Source: DALYLB01 sp964468345
GTDB taxonomy: Bacteria; Acidobacteriota; Blastocatellia; RBC074
Direction: 5' to 3'
NCBI GenBank assembly: GCA_964468345.1
Contig: CAYXVZ010000012.1
Span: forward strand, 1 to 64,000
Length of the DNA: 64,000 nucleotides
Shown here: positions 19,072-27,449 of the stretch, one piece after another
How positions within the stretch are numbered: the stretch's first letter is position 1
Layout of the letters: every line of letters starts with the position of its first letter
Translations under genes and position numbers: made by a program
The notes under the pieces: model-generated
Databases searched by the model: none
What the model saw: only the letters and a program-made list of their open reading frames with translations
Told to the model about the DNA's origin: nothing

Positions 19072-19815
19072 ATGGCAAGAATTCTGGTAACGAATGACGA
19101 CGGATATTTTTCAACGGGGATCGCGGCGCTGACGCAGGAACTGGAATTGATCGGCGAGGTCTATGTGGTCGCGCCGGCGTCCGAGCAGAGCGCGACGGCG
19201 CATTCTTTGACACTGACGCGTCCCTTGCGGGTGCGGGAGAACGGCGAGCGCCGGTATTCCGTGGATGGAACACCGACGGATTGTGTCTTGCTGGCGTTGA
19301 CGAAGATCCTGCCTTTTCGTCCGGATATTGTCGTTTCGGGAATCAATCACGGCGCCAATCTCGGCGATGATGTGACTTATTCGGGAACGGTGGCCGGCGC
19401 TTTCGAAGCCGCTATTTTCAAGCTGCCCGGCATTGCCGTCAGCCTGACCGCGCGCGATGGCGATTTTAGCCCCGCGGCCCGTTTTGCGGCGGGACTGACG
19501 GAAAAAGTTCTTCGCGAAGGATTGCCCGAAGACACGATTTTAAACGTGAACGTTCCACCGGGAGAGATTCGCGGGGCGCGCTATACGCGGCAGGGAAAGG
19601 CCTCTTCCACACCGGAGATCATTGAAGGCACCGATCCGCGCGGCAAAAATTATTACTGGATCGGCGTGCAGAAAATTTCATGGAAGGAAGATCCGCTTTC
19701 TGACTTTGCCGCGATCGGCGAAGGGCTGGTTTCGGTGACGCCGCTTCGCACGGACCTGACGGATGAAAATGCGCTTGAAATTTTACGAGCCAGAAATGGG
19801 TTTTCGCTTGAATGA
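19072..19815 (+). CDS. surE: 5'-nucleotidase SurE
   Basis: A 247-residue metal-dependent phosphatase acting on nucleoside monophosphates. The acidic metal site is in ILVTNDDGYFS at the start, with SGINHGANLGDDVTYSGTVAGA later. The ATG at 19072 with an AAGGCAG site upstream is chosen; a TTG at 19045 would add nine non-conserved residues. The stop overlaps the pcm start (ATGA), a classic surE-pcm pair in stress survival. Confidence 0.95.
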   Translation: MARILVTNDDGYFSTGIAALTQELELIGEVYVVAPASEQSATAHSLTLTRPLRVRENGERRYSVDGTPTDCVLLALTKILPFRPDIVVSGINHGANLGDDVTYSGTVAGAFEAAIFKLPGIAVSLTARDGDFSPAARFAAGLTEKVLREGLPEDTILNVNVPPGEIRGARYTRQGKASSTPEIIEGTDPRGKNYYWIGVQKISWKEDPLSDFAAIGEGLVSVTPLRTDLTDENALEILRARNGFSLE

Positions 19816-20489
19816 CCGCCAAGAATCCCGGTACTGATCGTTACGATACGCCGATATTTGCCCGCGAACGCGCCGAGATGGTCGAGCGATTGCGTACGCA
19901 GGGAATCACATCCGAACCGGTTCTGGCCGCCATGGCCGCCATTCCCCGGCATCTTTTCGTTCCCGAAGCATTGCAGTGGAACGCCTACGGCGATCACGCG
20001 CTGCCAATCGAATCGAATCAAACGATCTCCCAACCTTACATTGTCGCCCGCGAAACCGAATTGCTGGAAGTGACGAACAAAGACCGCGTGCTGGAAATCG
20101 GCGCGGGCTCCGGCTATCAAACCGCGGTGCTCTGCCGCGTTGCCGGGCAGGTTTTTGCGCTCGAGCGGTTGCCGGAACTTGCGCGCGTCGCACAGGATCG
20201 GTTGCGAAAGATCGGCTGTTATAATGCCGCGATCAAATGTTTCGACGGCACCTATGGCTGGAGCGAGTTCGCTCCGTATCAGGGCATTCTGGTTGCGGCC
20301 GGGTCGCCGGAGATCCCTCAGCCCCTCGTCAATCAATTGGCCGTCGGCGGGCGCCTCGTCATCCCCATCGGCACCGAAAAACAACAACGCCTCATCCGAA
20401 TCACCCGCACGGAAAAGGGAACCCAAACAGAAGATTTCGGCCCATGCCAGTTCGTCAAACTGATCGGACGGCACGGCTGGGATAAATAA
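19812..20489 (+). CDS. pcm: Protein-L-isoaspartate O-methyltransferase
   Basis: A 225-residue SAM-dependent enzyme that starts repair of isoaspartyl residues in aged proteins. SAM-binding motif I is VLEIGAGSGYQT (residues 93-104); QTISQPYIVA and the IPRHLFVPE segment are family hallmarks. Translationally coupled to surE. Confidence 0.94.
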   Translation: MTAKNPGTDRYDTPIFARERAEMVERLRTQGITSEPVLAAMAAIPRHLFVPEALQWNAYGDHALPIESNQTISQPYIVARETELLEVTNKDRVLEIGAGSGYQTAVLCRVAGQVFALERLPELARVAQDRLRKIGCYNAAIKCFDGTYGWSEFAPYQGILVAAGSPEIPQPLVNQLAVGGRLVIPIGTEKQQRLIRITRTEKGTQTEDFGPCQFVKLIGRHGWDK

Positions 20490-20494
20490 ATGGA

Positions 20495-21139
20495 ATGGAA
20501 CTGATCAAAAACTTTATAGACGTAATCCTTCACCTCGATAAATACCTGGTTCAACTCGTACAGCAATACGGAACGCTTTCTTACGGGATTCTTTTTGCGA
20601 TCATCTTTTGCGAAACCGGATTGGTCGTCACGCCCTTTCTGCCGGGCGATTCCCTGTTGTTTGCGGTGGGCGCGCTTTCGGCCAGCGGCGGGTTCAATCC
20701 CTATCTGATTTTCCTGACGCTCGCGATCGCGGCGATTCTGGGCGATTCGACGAATTACTGGATCGGCTATTTCATCGGCCCGAAGGTCTTCGCCAGTGAA
20801 AACTCGCTCCTGCTCAATCGCAAGCACCTCGAACGGACCAATGCCTTCTATGCAAAGTACGGCGGAAAGACCGTGATCATCGCCCGCTTTATTCCGATCG
20901 TTCGCACCTTCGCTCCTTTCGTGGCGGGCATCGGGCGAATGTCTTATCCGAAGTTTCTCTTCTTCAGCGTTTTCGGAACCATTATCTGGATCGGCCTGTT
21001 CGTCGCCGCCGGGTACTGGTTCGGCAACATTCCGATCGTCAAACGAAATTTCACGCTGGTCGTTTTCGCGATTATCGGCATCTCGATCCTGCCCGCCGTG
21101 ATTGAAGCGCTGCGCGCCCGGCAGGAAGCGAAAAAATAA
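20495..21139 (+). CDS. DedA-family membrane protein
   Basis: A 214-residue integral membrane protein with FCETGLVVTPFLPGDSLLF, GDSTNYWIGYFIG and the conserved RFIPIVRTFAPFVAGIGRMSY. DedA proteins (SNARE-associated/VTT) flip or recycle polyprenyl-phosphate or phospholipids and support pH/membrane homeostasis. It starts 5 bp after pcm and is probably co-transcribed. Confidence 0.9.
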   Translation: MELIKNFIDVILHLDKYLVQLVQQYGTLSYGILFAIIFCETGLVVTPFLPGDSLLFAVGALSASGGFNPYLIFLTLAIAAILGDSTNYWIGYFIGPKVFASENSLLLNRKHLERTNAFYAKYGGKTVIIARFIPIVRTFAPFVAGIGRMSYPKFLFFSVFGTIIWIGLFVAAGYWFGNIPIVKRNFTLVVFAIIGISILPAVIEALRARQEAKK

Positions 21140-21159
21140 AGTTCGGTAACAGAAGGAAA

Positions 21160-21210
21160 TGGCCAAGGACGCCAAGGAAGGATGTTGTTCCTTGGCATCC
21201 TTGGCCTTTT
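21160..21210. repeat. Hairpin element, GGCCAAGGACGCCAAGGA family
   Basis: GGCCAAGGACGCCAAGGAA on the left pairs with TTCCTTGGCATCCTTGGCC on the right, followed by TTTTTTT. It lies directly after the DedA gene and looks like its Rho-independent terminator. Confidence 0.8.
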
Positions 21211-21431
21211 TTTCTGCAATCCGCTACTGAGCAACCATTGCCAGCGTTCGGCGAACTGCAAAGAGACGCTAATCATTTCTGTATTGATTCAAGGCAGGCA
21301 AAAGCAAAATCTTCTTAGCGATTCGGGTAACTTCTACCCGGATTCTTCAATCGGCCCGCAGGTGCGTGAAGGTGATTTTGCAAGATACTGTATTTACAGG
21401 ATTTATGGTAAGTTGAGGTGGCGAGAATCTC

Positions 21432-21447
21432 TGGCATCATCCTTGCT
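21432..21447 (+). promoter_or_regulatory. Sigma-54 promoter
   Basis: TGGCATCATCCTTGCT matches the -24/-12 consensus (TGGCAC-N5-TTGCW) with GG and GC at the right spacing. A possible activator site CGGGTAACTTCTACCCG lies about 110 bp upstream (about 21323-21339). It faces the terminator at 21541-21580 with no ORF between. Confidence 0.6.
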
Positions 21448-21457
21448 TTATACAGGG

Positions 21458-21580
21458 TGGGGCAACGAGATACCAGGTGGAAATTCTCCACTGACGGTGT
21501 CAGGTGATTATCAGGGTGAGGAAGATAGTCACCAGAATCAGGCGCTGCAGATCTCCCACGACTGCAGCGCCTACTTTTTT
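21458..21580 (+). ncRNA. Candidate sigma-54-dependent small RNA
   Basis: About 120 nt between the predicted -12 box and the T-tract of a strong terminator. Predicted stems: GTGGA..TCCAC near 21477-21491, GGTGA-TTATC..GATAG-TCACC near 21504-21533, then the GGCGCTGCAG/CTGCAGCGCC terminator. It does not match tmRNA, RNase P, 6S or SRP RNA as far as I can judge. The gap 21211-21701 holds no convincing protein gene. Confidence 0.5.
21541..21580 (+). terminator. Rho-independent terminator of the candidate sRNA
   Basis: Perfect 10-bp GC-rich stem GGCGCTGCAG / CTGCAGCGCC with an 11-nt loop, followed by TACTTTTTT. Confidence 0.85.
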
Positions 21581-21617
21581 ATCCGCCATCCTTTCCCTTC
21601 ATCATAAAATCTTTGTA

Positions 21618-21698
21618 GAAATCAAAAGGCAAATATCAAAAGGCAAAAGTGAAGAAGAATACTTCACTTTTGCCTTTTGATATTTGCCTTTTGATTTC
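21618..21698. repeat. Perfect 37-bp hairpin, CAAAAGGCAAATAT family
   Basis: Arms 21618-21654 and 21662-21698 are perfectly complementary with a 7-nt loop. Each arm repeats ATCAAAAGGCAA twice. It lies 3 bp beyond the stop of the minus-strand gene at 21702 and may end its transcription. Confidence 0.9.
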
Positions 21699-21701
21699 TT
21701 C

Positions 21702-24329
21702 TTAGCGAACCGCGATCGTCACCTGCCGGCTGGGAATGCCGTTGCGCGTAATCACGAGGCTATGGATTCCCGAGGAGATGTTTTCGGGCAGATGGATGTT
21801 GATCTGATTCAGGCCGGTGAAGCCTGGCGCGCGGCCCGCATAGCCGACGATGGTTGGGACGCCATTGATCAAGGCCTGAACGTTGGAACTGACATCCCCG
21901 CCGCCATCGGTTGCATCGGCGCCGAGTCCGGTGGCAAAGAGTGCGAGAATCGTCGGCAGGCCGTTGGGCTGCTTGGGATTGAAAGGCGCGCCGCCGCCGC
22001 GAATCGCGTCCACTGCAACGGCCGGGCCGTTCCCACTTGCGTCCACCGTGAATACCGCCGGCGCGGTCGGCGCGATCTGCACCGCGCCCGCCCGGATCCG
22101 TTTACCTTCGTTAAAGACTTCGATCAGCGCCGTAGCGGAGGAAGCCTGCGGTGTCAGCGTCGTTGCAGCGGTTGTGCGCGGGATTTGAAAGTTGATCTGA
22201 TTCGCCGAAACGAAAAACAGCGGCGCGGGAACGCCATTGATGCGAATCTGCAAATTGGAAAGTGTTGTCGGCAGCGGATTCGTGAACGCGAATCCTTCGC
22301 CAGCTACGAAAGCCGTTCCGAACAGGGAGGCGATCGCTCCGGGCGCAAGAACCGGTTGGTAACTTGCCGCCGACGCCGCCACGACCGCGCGAGAGGGACC
22401 ATCCGCGGAAAGTCCCGTGTTGATGGTCGCCATGAGATCCGTCGACTGTCTGAAATAACTCTCAAACGCGAAGCGGTACAATTGAACTTTATCGAGCAAG
22501 CCGTCCGATACCGCCGTGTTCTGGCGAGTCACCAGGACGACCGCGGTGCGAAAGCTTCGCTGGCTCTTATCCGGCTCCGGCAGGCGCGTATTGTTCGCCT
22601 GCACGATGTCTTCCACCGCGACGCGCTGGCGGAATCCACCGGTTGTAACGCCGGGTTGCGGCGCGGAGTCTTTGGTCGACGCGCTGCCGGCCGGATTGAC
22701 GATGACGAAAGTCTCTCCCACCGTTGAGGCCGAGCGAAAGCCCATCAGATATTGATCCAGCCGCGAATAGCCATCGACCAGTCCGACCGATGTGAATGTG
22801 CCGTTCGCATTGTCGACCCAGGCATTGCCTTCCAGCGAAGAAGAGCGACGGGCCGCCGGATGGCTGATGGTCGATTCCGTGTTCAGGAAGAAATTCCAGT
22901 GGGCATTGTCGCGTCCGAGAAGCGCCAGGTCCGTGCCCGGAAATTTCACGAACGAGAGCCAGCGATGGCCGAGTTCATGCGCCATGATCGAGAGCCCGTG
23001 ATTGGCGCCCAGAAAACGCGTTGTGGGAAAGGCGGGATAGGCGCTGGAAATATTGCTCAGGTTCAAAATGCCCTGTATCCTCCGCGATCCCAGCAAGTCC
23101 GTCGTATCCGGATCTGATTGCGGCAGCCCGATGCCGGTCGCATCGTTGCGCACCGGATCGTAAAAGGCGAAGGCTCCGCCGAGGTCATAGTCGAAATCGG
23201 TGAAGAAGGAAATGAAATCGTAATTGTCCTGGTTCGGATGCGTGTCATAAAACGCTTTCACCGCGGCCAGGTAATCGAAGCGCGTGGTCAGCGAGAAGAA
23301 CTCCGCGACCGGCGTGTTGATCGATTCGTTCGGCGGCAGGCTCAGATCCACGAGCCGCGGCGTCGTTCGCGACTGCCCCGGCGTAATGCCGACCAGGGCC
23401 TGCGACGTCAGCGTTGCCGCATCATAGGTGAACGCGATTCGCCCCGTGTTGAAGAGGGTGATCTGAAATCTGTGAACGCCATTGTCCGTGCTCGGATTGC
23501 TTGGGAAATCGCGGACATTGCTCCAGGTGAACATGACGCGGTCCGCTGACTTGCGAACGTAAACGCCGTTCTCGCCAGGCAGAGCGGCTGGTCGCGCATC
23601 CAGATCGTGCCAGTAGGCCGCGATGCGCGGCAGGCCGGTTTGAAATTCCGAAAGCTTTGCCACGGAACTCACCGCGCCTTTATCAAAGGCAGCTTGACTC
23701 GTTCCCCCCGGCCGAAAGACCAGATTGCCGTTCGACGTCAATGCGACGCTGGAATAATTAACACCGAAGAAATTGAAATCGAACCCCAGGTCTTCGATCA
23801 GATAGGCGTCATCGCCGGGCTCGGCGTTGCCGAGCGGATTCACCGCCGGCGCAACGCTCAGGTCGCGGCGCGCTCCAAGATTGTTATCGAACAGGGAACT
23901 GGTTGTGGCAATGGAATAGCCACTGTTGGCGGGTGTAAAGCTGACGGCGCGCAGATTCAAATCGAAAAATCTCGGCGCAATGACAAGTCGGGCATCGCCC
24001 TGAATCACGGTTATGTCGTTAATGTCCTGTGAGCTGGTTTCCGCTTTAAGCGCCATTGCGGCGCTGCCTTCCGGCCCGCGGAGTGATTGTTGATTGGCTT
24101 CGTGCCAGACGCGGGCTTCAGCGGATTGCTCTTCACGGGTCAGCGGATTTTTTGTCGCATTTCCATGTACATCGCCCAGACGCGCGACGCCCATACTGCG
24201 GGCTTCAGTCGGCCGTTGGTCGGCCGTCGGCATCATTCGCCCGAATAGCGATGCCGTGAGGAACAAGGCGATAATCGTCGAGATCAAGATGAGGAGACGA
24301 TTCATCGCGCGCGTGCTGCGGGTGAACAT
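21702..24329 (-). CDS. Secreted HExxH protein with nidogen-like and Solibacter C-terminal type domains
   Basis: An 875-residue exported protein: N-terminal hydrophobic segment residues 10-30; a region resembling a nidogen/NIDO-type beta domain (about 175-325; FDFNFFGVNYSSVALTSNGNLVF); a zincin motif HELGH at 451-455 in SIMAHELGHRW, suggesting metalloprotease activity; and a C-terminal domain (about 645-873) matching the TIGR03437-like 'Solibacter C-terminal' family (AASYQPVLAPGAIASLFG, ANQINFQIP). The last domain is abundant in Acidobacteriota and of unknown role. GGAGG sits just before the ATG at 24329. Substrate unknown. Confidence 0.75.
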   Translation of the reverse strand: MFTRSTRAMNRLLILISTIIALFLTASLFGRMMPTADQRPTEARSMGVARLGDVHGNATKNPLTREEQSAEARVWHEANQQSLRGPEGSAAMALKAETSSQDINDITVIQGDARLVIAPRFFDLNLRAVSFTPANSGYSIATTSSLFDNNLGARRDLSVAPAVNPLGNAEPGDDAYLIEDLGFDFNFFGVNYSSVALTSNGNLVFRPGGTSQAAFDKGAVSSVAKLSEFQTGLPRIAAYWHDLDARPAALPGENGVYVRKSADRVMFTWSNVRDFPSNPSTDNGVHRFQITLFNTGRIAFTYDAATLTSQALVGITPGQSRTTPRLVDLSLPPNESINTPVAEFFSLTTRFDYLAAVKAFYDTHPNQDNYDFISFFTDFDYDLGGAFAFYDPVRNDATGIGLPQSDPDTTDLLGSRRIQGILNLSNISSAYPAFPTTRFLGANHGLSIMAHELGHRWLSFVKFPGTDLALLGRDNAHWNFFLNTESTISHPAARRSSSLEGNAWVDNANGTFTSVGLVDGYSRLDQYLMGFRSASTVGETFVIVNPAGSASTKDSAPQPGVTTGGFRQRVAVEDIVQANNTRLPEPDKSQRSFRTAVVLVTRQNTAVSDGLLDKVQLYRFAFESYFRQSTDLMATINTGLSADGPSRAVVAASAASYQPVLAPGAIASLFGTAFVAGEGFAFTNPLPTTLSNLQIRINGVPAPLFFVSANQINFQIPRTTAATTLTPQASSATALIEVFNEGKRIRAGAVQIAPTAPAVFTVDASGNGPAVAVDAIRGGGAPFNPKQPNGLPTILALFATGLGADATDGGGDVSSNVQALINGVPTIVGYAGRAPGFTGLNQINIHLPENISSGIHSLVITRNGIPSRQVTIAVR

Positions 24330-24511
24330 AGCACCTCCGAAATTCGGATGTTTTGTGCGCGTAGTACGGGGCGACGCGGGATTAGTGTCCTGTGACGCGG
24401 GAGTCGTTTCTGCGGATATTACTCACAGACTGCATATTATTCAATGACAATAACTAAACGCTGCTTGAGATGTGGCGTGAGGGGGAGGGGTTCGCCAGAA
24501 CGGAAAAATAA

Positions 24512-25021
24512 TTAATAGAACAGGTATTTTCTCCAGGCTGCGTCGGAACGGCCTAAATACCGCATGATTTGGCGATTGACGTGCAGGCTGAAGGACTGCG
24601 GGCGTTTGATGAGTTTCATGCCGGCTTCTTCCGGCAAACAATTGCCTTTGCGGTTGTTACACCGCTTGCAGCAGGCCACGAGATTATCCCAGTTCGAACT
24701 GCCGCCGCGGGACTTCGGCAGGACATGGTCCAGCGTAAGTTCCGACGGCGTAAAGACTTTTCCACAATACTGGCAGGTATTGTGGTCGCGCAGCAGAATG
24801 TTCTTCCGGGACAGGCTCTTCCGCTCGAACGGAATATGGACGTAATCCGTCAGCCGAATCACGGACGGCACGTGCATCGAGGCGCGAGAGGAGCGATAGA
24901 TCTGCTCCTGCTTTTCTTCTGTCCGCGCTATTCCCTTCATGATCAATACGATCGCGCGCCGCGTCGTGCAAACATTGATCGGCTCGTAAGTTGAATTCAG
25001 GACGAGAACCCTACCATTCAT
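24512..25021 (-). CDS. HNH endonuclease-family protein
   Basis: A 169-residue protein with a complete HNH fold: CQYCGKVF, LTLDHVLPKSRGG, NLVACCKRCNNRKGN. The N-terminal MNGRVLVLNSTYEPINVCTTRRAIVLIMKGIA is typical of a widespread chromosomal HNH family of unknown role, distinct from intron-homing enzymes. GTGAGG lies before the ATG. Its transcript appears to begin about 300 nt upstream and pass a terminator-like hairpin, see 25034-25331. Confidence 0.85.
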   Translation of the reverse strand: MNGRVLVLNSTYEPINVCTTRRAIVLIMKGIARTEEKQEQIYRSSRASMHVPSVIRLTDYVHIPFERKSLSRKNILLRDHNTCQYCGKVFTPSELTLDHVLPKSRGGSSNWDNLVACCKRCNNRKGNCLPEEAGMKLIKRPQSFSLHVNRQIMRYLGRSDAAWRKYLFY

Positions 25022-25033
25022 CGCAATACCTCA

Positions 25034-25319
25034 CAAAAAACAATGCACCGGCCGGAAAAAGCCAGTGCATACGGTTGTCTCTGGATATTCGATTGTTGTC
25101 CAAGAAAAGCGGGGTGCAGGTTTGAAGCAGGCCGAGTCAGCACGTCGAAGTCCAATGAGAAAACCCTTGGCTTTCGATCGTGCCGGCAAGAGTGAAAATT
25201 GTCAGGTAAAAGAAATTTCCTGAAGGTTGCACCTCAACAAATAATTTAACCTTCTGCAGTTAACCCTGCCATCTTCCTGTCTTGTTTTGGATGTCGCAGC
25301 CTACATTAACCGCAACGGC
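25034..25319 (-). promoter_or_regulatory. Long structured leader (possible attenuator/riboswitch or sRNA)
   Basis: Between a promoter at 25326-25352 and the HNH ATG lie about 300 nt with no ORF. Several stems are visible on the minus strand: GAAGGTT..AACCTTC (near 25210-25250), CACG-A-TCGAA..TTCGA-CGTG (near 25145-25185), then a terminator-like stem at 25044-25069. No known riboswitch consensus is recognised. The rest of the gap to 25444 has no gene. Confidence 0.45.
25044..25069 (-). terminator. Terminator-like hairpin just before the HNH start codon
   Basis: On the minus strand TGCACTGGC pairs with GCCGGTGCA around an 8-nt loop, followed by TTGTTTTTTG, then the GAGG ribosome-binding site. 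Placement between promoter and gene suggests attenuation. Confidence 0.65.
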
Positions 25320-25325
25320 GCGGGC

Positions 25326-25352
25326 ATTATATCATAGGTTTTGGAATGGCAA
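25326..25352 (-). promoter_or_regulatory. Promoter for the HNH leader
   Basis: On the minus strand TTGCCA (25352-25347), 15-bp spacer, TATAAT (25331-25326), with an extended -10 (TGATATAAT). The -10 is consensus; the spacer is short but the extended -10 compensates. Confidence 0.55.
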
Positions 25353-25444
25353 GTTAGAACTCGGCAAAATCTCGTGGCTGCCGCGGGGATGGCCACAAGG
25401 GATTGATATTTTGGCTGGGGAGAGTTCCGCGGGGGGATTGCGCC

Positions 25445-26479
25445 TCAGGCGTCCGATTTGAGAATTGCGCGGCGCAATGCGAGTTGATTTTCGAAAAGAA
25501 GGCCCAGGCCGCGGATGACGGCGCGCTGGGGGCTTTCGCTGAGTTGAACCGAGAGATCGGTTTCTTTCGAAAGCCGTTCGTCAAAGCCCGCGAGAAGCGC
25601 GGAGCCGCCGGCCAGGATCATGCCGCGGTCATAGATATCGCCGGAAGCCTCCGGCGGCAGGGCTTCGAGCGCATCCTGCACGGCGCGGACGATCCGCGTT
25701 ACGATCGGTTCGATGGCTTCATGGATTTCAATGCTGTTGACGACAGCCATTTCCGGATTGCCGCCGATGGTGCTGCGGCCCTTGACCATCGTCGTGTTTT
25801 CCTGATCGAGCGGAACGGCGCAGCCGAGTTCGATTTTGACGCGTTCAGCGGTGCGCGGACCGACGAAGACATTGTGGTTCTGTTTGATCATGTCGATCAG
25901 CGCCACATCCATGTCATTGCCGCCGACGCGCAGCGTGCGGGTGAAAATCAGATGATTATGAACCATCGCGGCGATGGTGGTCGTGCCGGCGCCGATGTCG
26001 ACCACGAGGGTCGCGCGCTGATCGTCCGGATCGACGCCCGAACCGAGAATGGTCACCAGGCCTTTGTTGATGAAATGAACATTGCTGACGCTCGCTTCTT
26101 TGGCAGCATAGCGCAGCGCGTAATGCTCGATGTCGCTTGCATCGGCTGCCACCGAAATAAGAACGCGGCGTGAGAGCGTCGAGCGGCCATCGCGGGCCTT
26201 TCGGATATAACGTTCGAGAAGTTTTCCGGCGAAGGTCGAATCTGCGACGACGCCGTCATGCATGGGGCTGATGATTTGAATATCTTCCGATGCGCGGCCT
26301 TCCAGTTCGAGCGCTTCCAGGCCGACGGCGACCACTTCGCGCGAAGGCGTGTCATAAGCGAGCAGCGAAGGTTCGTTGACAACGATTCCCCGGCCGCGCG
26401 CGAAGACCCTTGTGCGGGAGGTTCCAAGGTCAACTGCCAGATCGTCGGTCACCAGATTTAAAATCGAGGGCAGTTTCAT
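25445..26479 (-). CDS. mreB: MreB-like actin homologue
   Basis: A 344-residue bacterial actin that organises cell-wall elongation beneath the membrane. ATP-binding signatures are present: DLAVDLGTSRTRVFARGRGIVVNEPS at the start, VVDIGAGTTTIA in the middle and GMILAGGSALLAGFDE near the end. Length is as usual. It lacks neighbouring mreC/mreD, so it may be a solitary paralogue rather than the canonical mreBCD member. Confidence 0.93.
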   Translation of the reverse strand: MKLPSILNLVTDDLAVDLGTSRTRVFARGRGIVVNEPSLLAYDTPSREVVAVGLEALELEGRASEDIQIISPMHDGVVADSTFAGKLLERYIRKARDGRSTLSRRVLISVAADASDIEHYALRYAAKEASVSNVHFINKGLVTILGSGVDPDDQRATLVVDIGAGTTTIAAMVHNHLIFTRTLRVGGNDMDVALIDMIKQNHNVFVGPRTAERVKIELGCAVPLDQENTTMVKGRSTIGGNPEMAVVNSIEIHEAIEPIVTRIVRAVQDALEALPPEASGDIYDRGMILAGGSALLAGFDERLSKETDLSVQLSESPQRAVIRGLGLLFENQLALRRAILKSDA

Positions 26480-26636
26480 ATGTATTCAGTTTCTATGTAT
26501 AGCAAATCGAGATGCGCAAGTGTCAAAAGGCGCAAGGGCTTTCAATTTCACAGAACGATTTGAAGAAAGTTAACAAGATTCACGTTCGAGACAGAACGTT
26601 TTTGCATGTTAAGCAGCCGGAACTCAGGATAGCAAG

Positions 26637-27449
26637 TCAGGAGAGGAGGAATTCACCTTTTGCTCTTGCCAGCGTGAGCATATTGACGGATTTCGCTCCC
26701 GATGCCAATAGGGTTTTGGCAATTTCATTCGCGGTGCTGCCCGTTGTCATGATGTCGTCAACCACCAGCAGCGCGCGGTCGCGAATCAGGCGGGATTCGC
26801 GGGCGGAAAAGGCGTTTTCCAAAGACCGCGCCCGCTGGTTGACGCCCATGCCGGCGCGATGGCGCTCGGTGGGTTTGATGCGAAGGAGGCTGACTCGGTC
26901 CAGTCGAATTCCCGTCGCGGTTGCCAGCGATTCGGCGATGACCTCGGCCTGATTGAAGCTGCGCTCTTTCAGCCGTTCCGGGTGCAGCGGCACGGGCAGG
27001 ATCGCGTCGATGGATTCGTGACCGGGGAGCCGGCAAAAAGTTTCAAAGAGGAGGGCGCGCACCCGGCGCGGCAGGTGCGGATGCGATTTCAGCCACAAGA
27101 CGCTTTCCCGCAGCGGGCCCTGATACAGGCCGCAACAGCGCGCATATTCGAACGCAAAATCGTCGCAGAGACCGCAATGAATGGTTTCGTCCATCCTCCG
27201 CGGTCGCGCGACCGCCGCATCGCATTTTTCACAGAGACTGGCGGGCGGAGCGAACTTTTCCCAGCAGGCGGTACAGACAATTCCGTCATGCCGCGATTGG
27301 ACCGCGCGGCCACAGACGCGGCACATCGTCGGATATAACAATGCGAGCGCCGCATCCGCCGCCGCCCGCAGGGCCGGGCCGAGCCTTATTTTTTTTCGAA
27401 TCGTTTCGGCTTCAGGTCCGGGTTGAGTTTGTATTTCTCGATCTTCCAT
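26637..27449 (-). CDS. ComF-family phosphoribosyltransferase-like protein
   Basis: A 270-residue protein with zinc-binding cysteine pairs at the N-terminus (CRVCG, CTACW, CEKCD, CGLCD) and the type-I PRTase motif ALLVVDDIMTTGSTANEIAKTLL. ComF proteins support DNA uptake in competent bacteria, but many homologues have unknown roles. The listed start overlaps the upstream gene by 64 bp; translation may begin further in (TTG or ATG before YPTMCRVCG), so the first 40 residues are uncertain. Confidence 0.85.
   Translation of the reverse strand: MEDREIQTQPGPEAETIRKKIRLGPALRAAADAALALLYPTMCRVCGRAVQSRHDGIVCTACWEKFAPPASLCEKCDAAVARPRRMDETIHCGLCDDFAFEYARCCGLYQGPLRESVLWLKSHPHLPRRVRALLFETFCRLPGHESIDAILPVPLHPERLKERSFNQAEVIAESLATATGIRLDRVSLLRIKPTERHRAGMGVNQRARSLENAFSARESRLIRDRALLVVDDIMTTGSTANEIAKTLLASGAKSVNMLTLARAKGEFLLS

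Noticed and set aside
21182..21607. 141-codon plus frame in the gap after the DedA gene
   Set aside because: It begins inside the terminator hairpin, has no family match or ribosome-binding site, and runs through the sigma-54 promoter and terminator.
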